This document shows positions 1-8,270 of a DNA stretch of 64,000 bases, in pieces; the stretch's first letter is position 1, and each line of letters begins with the position of its first letter. The DNA is from Kushneria pakistanensis (GTDB taxonomy: Bacteria > Pseudomonadota > Gammaproteobacteria > Pseudomonadales > Halomonadaceae), in contig NZ_BMZM01000001.1 in assembly GCF_014652795.1 (NCBI RefSeq), positions 744,001-808,000 of the forward strand. The letters are read 5' to 3'. Below the pieces are notes generated by a model. That model was not told the DNA's origin and did not search any database. It was given only the letters and a program-made list of their open reading frames with translations. Both the position numbers and the translations under genes were made by a program.

Positions 1-650
1 AGCCGGCGGGCGCTGGCATCACGCGGCGCCAGCACATAGTGACCGAAGAGGTCACGGGTCTCGCGGGCATTGTGGTGCGCCTGATGCGCCTGCAAGAAGT
101 CCTGCCAGTGCGGGTCGCGGTTCCCCAGTCCCATCTGCTGGCGAAGGCGATCGCATAGCGCCTTCATGCGATCGCCATCCATCTGCGTATCCATGATGCG
201 GGTGTCGATGTCCTCGCGCAGGCGTGCGTGTCGGCGCAGCCGCTTGAGGCGAAAGAGTTCTTTGGTCAGGGAAGTGCCGGCCAGCGTGACAACACCCAGC
301 CCCAGCACACTCCAGGCACCGCTGACCCAGTCACCACCGAACCAGGCATTCTGGAAGGTCTCGACGGCCTGAACCCCACCCATGATCAGCGTGCCCGCCA
401 GAACGCTTAGAAGCCCCCAGCGACGCTTTTTAGGCTTTGCCAATGCGTGATCCAGGGCACTGTCGATCTGCTCGGGCGGCGCTTCCTCTTCCAGTGGGTG
501 ATGTACGCTATCGAGCTGATAACGCGCACCGGGGGCCGGGTCTACCGGCACAAAGTGCTGTTCGAAGGCAGGAGCTTCAGGCGCCGTTGTCTTCTTGGCA
601 GTGGCATCATCCTGAACATCAAAGCGCCTGCCGGGACGTGGGTCATTCAT
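1..650 (-). CDS. ycjF: YcjF/TIGR01620 family inner-membrane protein, partial (3' end outside window)
   Basis: The frame read leftwards from ATG 650 is open to the window edge (216 codons), so the C-terminus is missing. The first 70 residues are acidic and proline-rich. Two membrane segments follow at about 78-96 and 110-127, then a basic helix-rich region (KRLRRHARLRED). This N-terminal tail, membrane hairpin and cytoplasmic domain layout is that of YcjF (DUF697/TIGR01620). The start overlaps the ycjX stop as ATGA, so the two genes are translationally coupled, as in enteric ycjXF of the phage-shock-linked region. The molecular function of YcjF is not established. The assignment rests on neighbour and topology. 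Confidence 0.8.
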   Translation of the reverse strand, partial: MNDPRPGRRFDVQDDATAKKTTAPEAPAFEQHFVPVDPAPGARYQLDSVHHPLEEEAPPEQIDSALDHALAKPKKRRWGLLSVLAGTLIMGGVQAVETFQNAWFGGDWVSGAWSVLGLGVVTLAGTSLTKELFRLKRLRRHARLREDIDTRIMDTQMDGDRMKALCDRLRQQMGLGNRDPHWQDFLQAHQAHHNARETRDLFGHYVLAPRDASARR

Positions 651-2047
651 CGCAGCTTGTCTCCCAGTAGCCAGTCCAGCGCGCTATCCATGCGAATATG
701 GGGCAGGGCTTCGCCCGAGGTCTGAGGTGCCGGCCTGAAGGCCGTAAAGTCAAATCCCTGACGCTGCCAGAAATCGGCATCCGGCAGACGCGGGGGCACT
801 TCACCGGGAAACATCAGTACTTCTTCACCCGATTGTGTCGTGCCCTTGAGCGCTGGATGACGCTTGCCTTCATGCTCGACCGTGCGTGCCTGGGTGGCGC
901 GAATGGCGGCCAGTGATAACGATTTGACCGGAATATCGGCGTAACGCAGATCCCGCAGCGGTTCGGCCATCAGGGCCTGCACCAGGGACAGCAGGTTGTC
1001 ATGCTGTTCGGGGGTGACGTGATCGGCCTTGGTGGCAGCAATTGCCAGCCGGTCAATGCGCGGATTGAAAAGCCGTGACAGCAGGCTTCGGCTGCCGTAG
1101 TCAAAGCTTTGCATCAACGTGGCGATGGCGTGGCGCAGGTCATCGAAGACATCGGGCCCGGCATTGAGGGCGGAGAGCACATCGACCAATACGATTTGAC
1201 GATCAAAACGGCGAAAGTGCTGACGGTAAAAGGGGCCAATCACGGTGCGCTTGTAGTGCTCAAAGCGCCGCGCGAGTGTCTGATAGTTACTGTCAGCCGG
1301 CAGCTCGGCCAGTGCTGCCGGGTCGCCCAGCTGTTCCAGCGGCCACGGGAAGAACTGCAGTACCGGCGCGCCATCAAGTTCCCCGGGCAGTAGAAAACGC
1401 CCCGGCTGCACCCATGTGTAGCCACCTTCATTGCGCGCGGTGTTAAGCGAGCGGGCATATTCGGCGCTGATGTCGGCCAGTTGTTGCTCATCGGCCGTGC
1501 CGGCCGGGTCCAGGGCACTGACCTGGTTTAGAAAACCTTCGGCAAAGCGACGTCGGCGCCCCGTGAGCTGGGCACTGAGCGCTTCACACCATTGATGATA
1601 GCTCTGACGCAGCATGGGCAGGTCCAGCAGCCACTCACCGGGGTAGTCGATCAGATCCAGGGTCAGGGTGCGCTGCTCGCCCAGGAAATGGCGGCTGTTG
1701 GTGCGACTCTTGTAGCGGATCAGTAGACGAAGCTCGCTGATGCCGCGGGTCGCAGGGGGCCAGGCTGGCGGCGTTCCCTCAAGGGCGGCCAGTGCCTGAT
1801 CGTAGGGAAAGCGGGGCACGGAAAGATCCGGCTGGGTCTGGCGCTGGGCGCCCAGCAGTCTGCCCTCGCGGGCACAGTTCATCATGTCCAGCCGGGCATC
1901 CAAGCCTGCATGACGCAGCTGATTGACCAGTGAGGTCAGAAAGGCGGTCTTGCCAGCGCGCGACAGTCCCGTGACCGCCAGGCGCACCTGTCGGTCAAGG
2001 CTGCGTTCAAGCCAGTCACCGGCATAACCGGGCAGCGATAGCGGCAT
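647..2047 (-). CDS. ycjX: YcjX family P-loop stress protein (DUF463)
   Basis: This 466-residue protein matches the usual YcjX length. A Walker A motif (GLSRAGKT, residues 27-34) lies near the N-terminus, and a DYPGEW segment at 134-139 sits where the Walker B/switch region is expected. YcjX proteins are GTPase-like and are linked to envelope stress through the PspF regulon in enterics; no psp genes are visible here. It forms an operon with ycjF through a 4-bp overlap and is divergent from the glsB-type gene. The start at 2047 leaves a short leader before the P-loop, as usual for the family. The family call is firm; the cellular role is inferred. Confidence 0.9.
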   Translation of the reverse strand: MPLSLPGYAGDWLERSLDRQVRLAVTGLSRAGKTAFLTSLVNQLRHAGLDARLDMMNCAREGRLLGAQRQTQPDLSVPRFPYDQALAALEGTPPAWPPATRGISELRLLIRYKSRTNSRHFLGEQRTLTLDLIDYPGEWLLDLPMLRQSYHQWCEALSAQLTGRRRRFAEGFLNQVSALDPAGTADEQQLADISAEYARSLNTARNEGGYTWVQPGRFLLPGELDGAPVLQFFPWPLEQLGDPAALAELPADSNYQTLARRFEHYKRTVIGPFYRQHFRRFDRQIVLVDVLSALNAGPDVFDDLRHAIATLMQSFDYGSRSLLSRLFNPRIDRLAIAATKADHVTPEQHDNLLSLVQALMAEPLRDLRYADIPVKSLSLAAIRATQARTVEHEGKRHPALKGTTQSGEEVLMFPGEVPPRLPDADFWQRQGFDFTAFRPAPQTSGEALPHIRMDSALDWLLGDKLR

Positions 2048-2129
2048 GGGTGTCCTTGTTGTCGATCATTGCAGGTCAGTGGCCTCGATTGTAGCGAATT
2101 GCATGTCAGACCGCCTGAAAGCAATGGAA

Positions 2130-2158
2130 TTGGTAACATGGCGCACAACGTCTATAGT
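2130..2158 (+). promoter_or_regulatory. Candidate sigma-70 promoter for the GlsB-type gene
   Basis: TTGGTA (2130-2135) and TATAGT (2153-2158) are separated by exactly 17 bases, close to the vegetative consensus. They lie about 85 bases before the start codon at 2245, in the intergenic space divergent from ycjX. Seen in sequence only; no transcript data. Confidence 0.5.
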
Positions 2159-2244
2159 CTATTCAGCGCTGTACGTTATCTACAGCCTCCCCGGCCGGGG
2201 CAAGGGCATAACATTCAAGCAAGGTGGTTATCAGGGAGAAGACC

Positions 2245-2502
2245 ATGAGTATTATTCTTTGGCTGATCATTGGCGGTCTGGCTGGCTGGATTGCCGGCAA
2301 GATCATGCGCGGTGGCGGTTTCGGTATTCTGGGCAACATTGTGGTAGGTATCGTGGGTGCCGTACTGGGTGGCGCCATTTTCAGCATGCTGGGTATTGGC
2401 TCCAACAATATTATCGGCTCCCTGGTGGTAGCCATTATCGGCTCGGTAATCCTGTTGTGGCTGGTCTCTCTGATCAAGGGCAAGGGTAATGGCAAGGTGT
2501 GA
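2245..2502 (+). CDS. GlsB/YeaQ/YmgE family stress-response membrane protein
   Basis: The 85-residue protein is almost entirely hydrophobic and glycine-rich, with a GGLAGWIAGKIMRG start and two to three membrane segments. This is the signature of the transglycosylase-associated/YeaQ family. The family is often induced by stress or stationary phase, but its biochemical role is unknown. The ATG at 2245 is chosen over an upstream in-frame GTG because AGGGAG (2233-2238) sits seven bases before it. It is monocistronic, with a sigma-70-like promoter upstream and a GC-rich hairpin downstream. Confidence 0.85.
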   Translation: MSIILWLIIGGLAGWIAGKIMRGGGFGILGNIVVGIVGAVLGGAIFSMLGIGSNNIIGSLVVAIIGSVILLWLVSLIKGKGNGKV

Positions 2503-2525
2503 ACCCTGCGCATGACTCTGCCTTG

Positions 2526-2550
2526 CGACGCCCGGTTACGCCGGGCGTCG
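2526..2550 (+). terminator. Hairpin after GlsB-type gene
   Basis: A perfect 10-bp stem, CGACGCCCGG and its complement, encloses TTACG 23 bases after the stop codon. The T-run is poor (TTG), so this is a hairpin-only or weak terminator. Confidence 0.4.
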
Positions 2551-2747
2551 TTGCATTACTGCCTGCTGTCGCAATCCCTTTTCCTTTTTCCTCCCGCGTG
2601 ACGCCATTTTTGTGCCGGATTACTCCATTTTGTCATGGTCGTCCATACAGTATTGGCAATCGTGAAAATTGGGAAAGGCCATTAAAACTCTGTTACATGA
2701 TTGTGTAAATTTATTGCCTGTTGAAAAAACATACAGGAAAGCAATCA

Positions 2748-4223
2748 GTGACCGATTCAGCTCCCATCCGCTATACCACGGCCAACGGCGCGCCCGTCCC
2801 CAATGATGACGCCAGTATCACCGCTGGCCGTAATGGGCCGCTGACCTTTGATAACTGGCGTCTGTTTGAAAAGCTTGCGCATTTCAATCGTGAACAGATT
2901 CCCGAGCGCGTCGTGCATGCACGCGGCAGTGCGGCCTTTGGCACCTTTCGTCTTACCCGCGATCTCTCGGATCTGACCATTGCTGATTTCCTGCGTGGCA
3001 TGGATACGCAAACGCCGGTGGCGCTGCGTTTTTCGACCGTGGCTGGTGGTCAGGACTCGGCAGATAACATCCGCGACGTCCGTGGCTTTGCGGTGAAGTT
3101 CTATACCCGTGAAGGCAACTTTGATCTGGTCGGTAACAACACGCCGGTCTTTTTCATTCGTGAGCCGAGCAAGTTCCCCGATTTCATTCATACCCAGAAA
3201 AAGGATCCGCGTACCAATCTGCCCAGCCAGCAGAACCAGTGGGAGTTCTGGGCCAACCATCCGCAGTCGTTTCATCAGGTGACGATCCTCAAGTCTGACC
3301 GCGGCATGCCCTACAGCTATCGCACCATGCACGGCTTTGGTTCGCACACCCTGAGCCTTTACAACGATGCCGGTCAGCGGGTCTGGGTAAAGTGGCACTT
3401 CAAGACCAATCAGGGTATTCGCAACATGACGCCTGAAGAGGCGCAGGCGCTGCCGATCAATCACCATCAGGCGGATCTTTTCAGCCACATCGAGCAGGGC
3501 GATTTCCCCAGCTGGACAGTCAAGCTGCAGGTGATGACCGAAGAGCAGGCGCGTGACTATCACATCAACCCGTTCGATCTGACCAAGATCTGGCCGCATG
3601 CCGACTTCCCGCTGATGGAAATTGGTCAGCTTGAGCTCAATCGCAACCCCGACAACTATTTTGCAGAGGTCGAGCAGCTGGCGTTCAGTCCGTCGAACTT
3701 CGTGCCAGGCGTGAGTGCCTCACCCGATCGCGTACTGCAGTCGCGTCTTTGGTCGTATGCCGATGCGCACCGCTATCGTCTGACGGTCAACTATCAACAG
3801 ATTCCGGTGAACCAGCCGCGCTGCCCGGTCAACAACTACCAGCGCGACGGTTTCATGGCCGGTACCCTGCGTGACAATGGCCAGGGCGGGCAGTACTCGA
3901 CGACCAACTTCTATCCCAATGACCGTGTGGCCCAGGGCGCACCGGCACCGGACGTGCGCGTAGGCGAGCCGCCGATGCCGCTGGAAGCGGATGCGTGGGT
4001 GGGATACTACGACAACACTGATGAAGACAACTTCTCTCAGGCCGGCAACCTGTATCGCCTGTTTGATGAGGGCGAGCGTGATCGTCTGACCAGCACGATC
4101 GCTGCCGATCTGACCGAGGTGGATCAGCGTGTTCGCGAACGCATTGTCGCGCAGTGTCATGCTGCCGATCATGATTACGGTGAACGTGTCGAGAACCGTC
4201 TCAAGGCACTGCTGGGCGAATAA
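2748..4223 (+). CDS. katA: Small-subunit heme catalase (KatA type, clade 3)
   Basis: This is a monofunctional catalase that breaks hydrogen peroxide into water and oxygen in the cytoplasm. The length, 491 residues, is that of small-subunit enzymes. Counted from the GTG start, the distal His is about residue 57 (VVHARG), the catalytic Asn about 130 (GNNTPVFF), and the proximal heme ligand Tyr about 337 with its Arg four residues before (RLWSYADAHR). The GTG at 2748 is preferred over the TTG at 2721 because AGGAAA ends seven bases upstream and the protein then begins MTDSAP. It is followed by two strong terminators and then by a second, unrelated-clade catalase. Confidence 0.95.
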   Translation: MTDSAPIRYTTANGAPVPNDDASITAGRNGPLTFDNWRLFEKLAHFNREQIPERVVHARGSAAFGTFRLTRDLSDLTIADFLRGMDTQTPVALRFSTVAGGQDSADNIRDVRGFAVKFYTREGNFDLVGNNTPVFFIREPSKFPDFIHTQKKDPRTNLPSQQNQWEFWANHPQSFHQVTILKSDRGMPYSYRTMHGFGSHTLSLYNDAGQRVWVKWHFKTNQGIRNMTPEEAQALPINHHQADLFSHIEQGDFPSWTVKLQVMTEEQARDYHINPFDLTKIWPHADFPLMEIGQLELNRNPDNYFAEVEQLAFSPSNFVPGVSASPDRVLQSRLWSYADAHRYRLTVNYQQIPVNQPRCPVNNYQRDGFMAGTLRDNGQGGQYSTTNFYPNDRVAQGAPAPDVRVGEPPMPLEADAWVGYYDNTDEDNFSQAGNLYRLFDEGERDRLTSTIAADLTEVDQRVRERIVAQCHAADHDYGERVENRLKALLGE

Positions 4224-4245
4224 CCGCCATCCAGCAGGCAGGATT

Positions 4246-4280
4246 AAAAGGCTGTAGGGCATTGCCCGACAGCCTTTTTT
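4246..4280 (+). terminator. Rho-independent terminator 1 after katA
   Basis: AAAAGGCTGT pairs with ACAGCCTTTT across a loop holding a second small stem (GGGC/GCCC), then runs into T's. It lies 22 bases after the katA stop. Confidence 0.8.
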
Positions 4281-4301
4281 ACTGCCCATGGTTCGTCAGG
4301 G

Positions 4302-4333
4302 AAAAAGGGCTTACATCAGTAAGCCCTTTTTTA
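4302..4333 (+). terminator. Rho-independent terminator 2 after katA
   Basis: A 13-bp stem (AAAAAGGGCTTAC with its complement) has an ATCA loop and a T-tract. It lies only 21 bases after the first terminator, giving a tandem terminator between the two catalase genes. The A-tract on the other arm makes it usable in both directions. Confidence 0.8.
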
Positions 4334-4381
4334 TCAGTGGCTTGAGAGAAAACAATTATCAGAACGATCAGGGATTCTCTT

Positions 4382-4411
4382 TTGGCGTGAGAAAAAAAAT
4401 ACACCTACGCT
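4382..4411 (+). promoter_or_regulatory. Candidate sigma-S-like promoter for katE
   Basis: CTACGCTAAT (4405-4414) resembles the extended -10 of RpoS promoters, with TTGGCG (4382-4387) 18 bases before the -10 hexamer. HPII catalase is RpoS-controlled in E. coli, so this is plausible by analogy but not proven. Confidence 0.3.
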
Positions 4412-4558
4412 AATTAACGGCTAGCGGCCAGTAATTCATTTGACCAGTGCCCTGACAATCACTGATCAAGCAGGATGTCGAGCGTTTTCGTGAGAGGCGC
4501 CGCCAATGGATAGGCAGGTCGGCCATTGAAGATTGCCGAATTCGATAAGGAGAATACC

Positions 4559-6703
4559 GTGGCGAACAATCCCTACAGTGCATCCAATACAGATGGTCCG
4601 CACGATACCGATTTCAAAACGAGCGAGCAGAGCAAGGACGAGAGCCTTGAGCAGTTCCGCAATGATGCCGAAGGCCATGATCTGCGCACCAACAACGGTG
4701 TGCGCATTGCCGACAACCATAACTCGCTGAAGGCCGGTGAGCGTGGTCCGACGCTGATGGAGGATTTCATCTTCCGCGAGAAGATGAACCACTTTGACCA
4801 TGAGCGTATTCCCGAGCGCATCGTGCATGCCCGTGGTGCTGCCGCTCACGGCGTGTTCGAAGCCTATCCCGAGGCTGAAAAGTACTCAAAGGCGGCTGTT
4901 TTCAGATCCGGTCAGCAAACCCCGACCTTTGTGCGCTTTTCTACCGTGCAGGGCTCGCGTGGTTCCAACGACACCGTGCGTGACGTGCGCGGGTTTGCGA
5001 CCAAGTTTTATACCGAAGAGGGCAACTGGGATCTGGTCGGCAACGACATGCCGGTCTTCTTTATCCAGGATGCCATCAAGTTTCCCGACTTCGTGCATGC
5101 CGTAAAGCCCGAGCCGCACAACGAGATTCCGCAGGGACAGTCTGCGCACGATACCTTCTGGGATTTTGTCTCCCTGATGCCGGAGTCGGCACACATGGTG
5201 CTCTGGACCATGTCGGATCGCGCCTTCCCGCGTAGTTATCGTTCCATGGAAGGTTTTGGCGTGCATACCTTCCGTCTGGTCGACAAGCAGGGCAAGTCAC
5301 GTTTTGTGAAGTTTCACTGGAAGCCAATGGCCGGTACCTGGTCCTTGATCTGGGACGAAGCGCAGCTGCTGTGGGGGCGTGATCCGGACTTTAACCGCCG
5401 CGAGATGGCTACCGACATCAGCAACGGCGACTACCTCGAGTGGGAACTGGGTGCACAGATCATTGAGGAAGAAGACGAGCACAAGTTCGACTTCGATATT
5501 CTGGATGCCACAAAGATCATCCCTGAAGAGCAGGTGCCGGTCACGCCGCTGGGCAAGATGACGCTCAACCGCAATCCGGACAACTACTTCGCTGAAACCG
5601 AGCAGGTGGCCTTTAACCCGGGCCATATCGTACCGGGGATCGACTTTACCAACGACCCGCTGCTTCAGGGCCGTCTGTTCTCCTATCTCGATACCCAGAT
5701 GCTGCGTCTGGGCGGGCCCAACTTCAAGGAAATTCCGATCAACCGTCCGGTCACGCCGGTCCATAACAACCAGCGTGACAGCTTCCATCGCATGACCATC
5801 AACAAGGGTCAGGCCTCCTACGAGCCCAACTCGATTGATGATGGCTGGCCGCGTGAAACGCCGCCGGCGGCGGAAAATGGCGGTTTTGAATCGGTCAATG
5901 AGCGCGTTGATGCGCACAAGGTTCGCGGTCGCAGCGCTTCCTTTGCCGATCACTACTCGCAGGCCACGCTGTTTTGGAACAGCCAGACAGACGTGGAAAA
6001 GGAGCACATCGTTCAGGCGTATGCGTTTGAGCTTTCCAAGGTCGAACGCCCCTGGATCCGTGAACGCATGATCCAGCAGATCCTGCCCAACATTGACCTG
6101 GACCTGGCCCGCCGCGTTGGCGAGATTCATGGCATTGAAACGCCCAACGAGAAGCCGGCCTCGGCCGAGGAACTGGGCAAGAGCAGCCAGACCGAGTCGC
6201 CCGCGCTGAGCCTGATGGCGCGTCTGCCCGGCAATATCAAATACCGCAAGGTGGCCATTCTGGTCGCAGATGGGGTAGATCTTGATCAGGTCACGGCGCT
6301 GCAGTCGAAGCTCAAGGCCGAAGGCGCCCAGGGCATGGTCATTGCGCCGACCATGGCACCGGTCAAGGCGAGCAATGGCAATACCATTACGCCGGACGCC
6401 ATGCTTAATGGTCTGCCGTCAGTCACGATGGATGCCGTGCTGATCGCCGGCGGTGCCCAGAGTATCGAAACGCTCAAGGCCAGCGGGCAGGGCCGTTACT
6501 ATCCGCAGGAAGCCTGGAAGCATCTGAAGGTGATTGCCGCAGTTGGAGAAGGCAAGGGCCTGCTGGAAGCGGCCAACATCAAGATGGATGAAGGCGTACT
6601 GACCGGTGACAGCGTCGATGCCATCTTTGATGACTTCAAAAAGGCACTGGGGCAGCACCGGGTATGGAGCCGCAACCCGGAGGCCAATACTCAGCCAGCC
6701 TGA
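4559..6703 (+). CDS. katE: Large-subunit catalase HPII type (KatE, clade 2)
   Basis: This is a large monofunctional catalase of 714 residues. The catalase core carries the distal His near residue 90 (IVHARGAA), the catalytic Asn near 162 (VGNDMPVFF) and the proximal Tyr near 376 (RLFSYLDT). The C-terminal 150 residues from about 562 (RKVAILVADGVD) form the DJ-1/PfpI-like flavodoxin-fold domain typical of HPII. The GTG at 4559 is chosen because AAGGAG (4547-4552) sits six bases before it; the in-frame TTG at 4526 has no such site. The neighbour katA belongs to another clade, so this pair is not a recent duplication. HPII is usually a stationary-phase enzyme. Confidence 0.95.
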   Translation: MANNPYSASNTDGPHDTDFKTSEQSKDESLEQFRNDAEGHDLRTNNGVRIADNHNSLKAGERGPTLMEDFIFREKMNHFDHERIPERIVHARGAAAHGVFEAYPEAEKYSKAAVFRSGQQTPTFVRFSTVQGSRGSNDTVRDVRGFATKFYTEEGNWDLVGNDMPVFFIQDAIKFPDFVHAVKPEPHNEIPQGQSAHDTFWDFVSLMPESAHMVLWTMSDRAFPRSYRSMEGFGVHTFRLVDKQGKSRFVKFHWKPMAGTWSLIWDEAQLLWGRDPDFNRREMATDISNGDYLEWELGAQIIEEEDEHKFDFDILDATKIIPEEQVPVTPLGKMTLNRNPDNYFAETEQVAFNPGHIVPGIDFTNDPLLQGRLFSYLDTQMLRLGGPNFKEIPINRPVTPVHNNQRDSFHRMTINKGQASYEPNSIDDGWPRETPPAAENGGFESVNERVDAHKVRGRSASFADHYSQATLFWNSQTDVEKEHIVQAYAFELSKVERPWIRERMIQQILPNIDLDLARRVGEIHGIETPNEKPASAEELGKSSQTESPALSLMARLPGNIKYRKVAILVADGVDLDQVTALQSKLKAEGAQGMVIAPTMAPVKASNGNTITPDAMLNGLPSVTMDAVLIAGGAQSIETLKASGQGRYYPQEAWKHLKVIAAVGEGKGLLEAANIKMDEGVLTGDSVDAIFDDFKKALGQHRVWSRNPEANTQPA

Positions 6704-6737
6704 TGATGGCCATTGAGCCTATCGTTTGATGATCAAC

Positions 6738-6762
6738 AACCCCGGCCCTGCCGGGGTTTTTC
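6738..6762 (+). terminator. Rho-independent terminator after katE
   Basis: AACCCCGGC pairs with GCCGGGGTT around a CCT loop, followed by a short T-run, 34 bases after the stop. Confidence 0.85.
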
Positions 6763-6913
6763 ATATCCGGCGATGGTTAACATAATATGACCATTCGATG
6801 TAGACGCATGCTCAAGAGCTGCGTATGTTGCTTGCCAAACCGGCAGCGATCAGTCATCTGCCAAAAGGCATGGCGGGTTTGCCTCGCTTACGTCAGTGCT
6901 TTGAGTGAATATC

Positions 6914-8206
6914 ATGGCCTCTTCCAAAGAGCGATTTATTGGACTTGAGTGGCTGAGATTCTTTCTCGGTCTCTATATCGTTATTTTCCATACCCTGCAT
7001 AACTATCCGTCCATCAGAAGCTGGTCGGGCTATGTCACGGATCTGGGATTTTTCTCGACCAGCACCTTTTTTATCCTGTCAGGCTTTTTGCTGGCGCACG
7101 TATATCTCAACGATCAACACGAGATGCGTGAGCCGGCCAAAAGCTTCCTGACCAAGCGTTTTGCCAATCTTTATCCGATTCATATCGGCTCATGCCTTCT
7201 GGCCATGGCGGTCTCGGCAGGCGTTGGCTATCTGGCCCTGACGGCGCAGGATGCCGGCACGTCGCTGCGCTTTGTCCTGTATGACGTCAACAATGACACC
7301 GGTATTGTCAATCCCGAGGCCCTGCGCCACACCATGGGTGACGTGGAGCTCTGGTTCAATGTCGTGCTCAATGTGTTCATGCTGCACGCATGGAATCCCT
7401 ACTACCTGACGTTCAATCCGCCGTCCTGGTCCATTTCGGCGCTGTTTTTCTTTTATCTGACCTTTCCCTTCATTGCGCCTCGGCTCATGAAGATCAAAAG
7501 GACGCGTCTGGCCCTCCTTGCCACCAACCTGATTTATCTGGTGCCGCCGCTGCTGGTTGTGGCCTTTACGCCCTATGACATGCCGGAAACAGGGATTCTG
7601 CATCGCAACCCGATCATTCGACTGCCGGAATTTGTGGCCGGTATTTTGCTATGCGCCTTCTATATGCAGCAGAAAAATGCCGGCAGGCTGCTGGCGCTGC
7701 GCGGCAAGCTGGCGCTGGTGTTCTACATTGTGGTGTGCTGTCTGGTGGCCATCTGGCTGCTCGAACAGGGCAGGGCCTGGTACTATCTACTGCATAACGG
7801 ACTGCTGCTGACCGCCGAAATGGCGCTCATCTATCTATGTGTGCACATCTCCACGCCTGACAGTGCGCGGCTGACGAAATTTGCCGGGCGTCTGGGCGGT
7901 GCCTCGCTGCCCATGTTTGCCCTGCATGTGCCGCTTTATGTCATATTTACGCGCAGTGAACAGATCCTGAAGGGCGAGCCTTCCTTGTGTGCTGATAACC
8001 TGCGCCTGTGTCTGGCGGCGGCCGGCGAGAGTTCCATATGGCTCTATCCGGTCTATCTGCTGATGACTGTCATCCTTTGTATTCTCTTTCAGGAACAGTT
8101 CGTTGTTCGGATACGTCGCTGGATTCTGAGCTGGATGCTGCCCGCCGCCCCGGCCCGCAACAAGACGCATGCCGAGCGAATGGCGGATCCGCAGGAACCC
8201 CGCTGA
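6914..8206 (+). CDS. Acyltransferase family 3 (OafA/NolL type) integral membrane protein
   Basis: The protein has about 430 residues and ten or so hydrophobic segments. It opens with the family-typical block ERFIGLEWLRFFLGLYIVIFH, in which the His after the first helix is conserved in acyltransferase-3 proteins. Such enzymes move acetyl or other acyl groups onto sugars, often O-antigen or exopolysaccharide, at the inner membrane. No polysaccharide genes are adjacent, so the substrate cannot be inferred. The ATG at 6914 is chosen over a GTG three codons earlier; the ribosome binding site is weak. It is followed at 64 bases by the DUF1266 gene, possibly in one transcript. Confidence 0.85.
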   Translation: MASSKERFIGLEWLRFFLGLYIVIFHTLHNYPSIRSWSGYVTDLGFFSTSTFFILSGFLLAHVYLNDQHEMREPAKSFLTKRFANLYPIHIGSCLLAMAVSAGVGYLALTAQDAGTSLRFVLYDVNNDTGIVNPEALRHTMGDVELWFNVVLNVFMLHAWNPYYLTFNPPSWSISALFFFYLTFPFIAPRLMKIKRTRLALLATNLIYLVPPLLVVAFTPYDMPETGILHRNPIIRLPEFVAGILLCAFYMQQKNAGRLLALRGKLALVFYIVVCCLVAIWLLEQGRAWYYLLHNGLLLTAEMALIYLCVHISTPDSARLTKFAGRLGGASLPMFALHVPLYVIFTRSEQILKGEPSLCADNLRLCLAAAGESSIWLYPVYLLMTVILCILFQEQFVVRIRRWILSWMLPAAPARNKTHAERMADPQEPR

Positions 8207-8270
8207 GAAAGAAGGGCGGTCCGGGTTACAATGGGCCGCCCCCCGCGATGGCGTGACCGAATATTTTCCC

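Noticed and set aside
2757-3599. 280-codon minus-strand frame
   Set aside because: It is antisense to katA.
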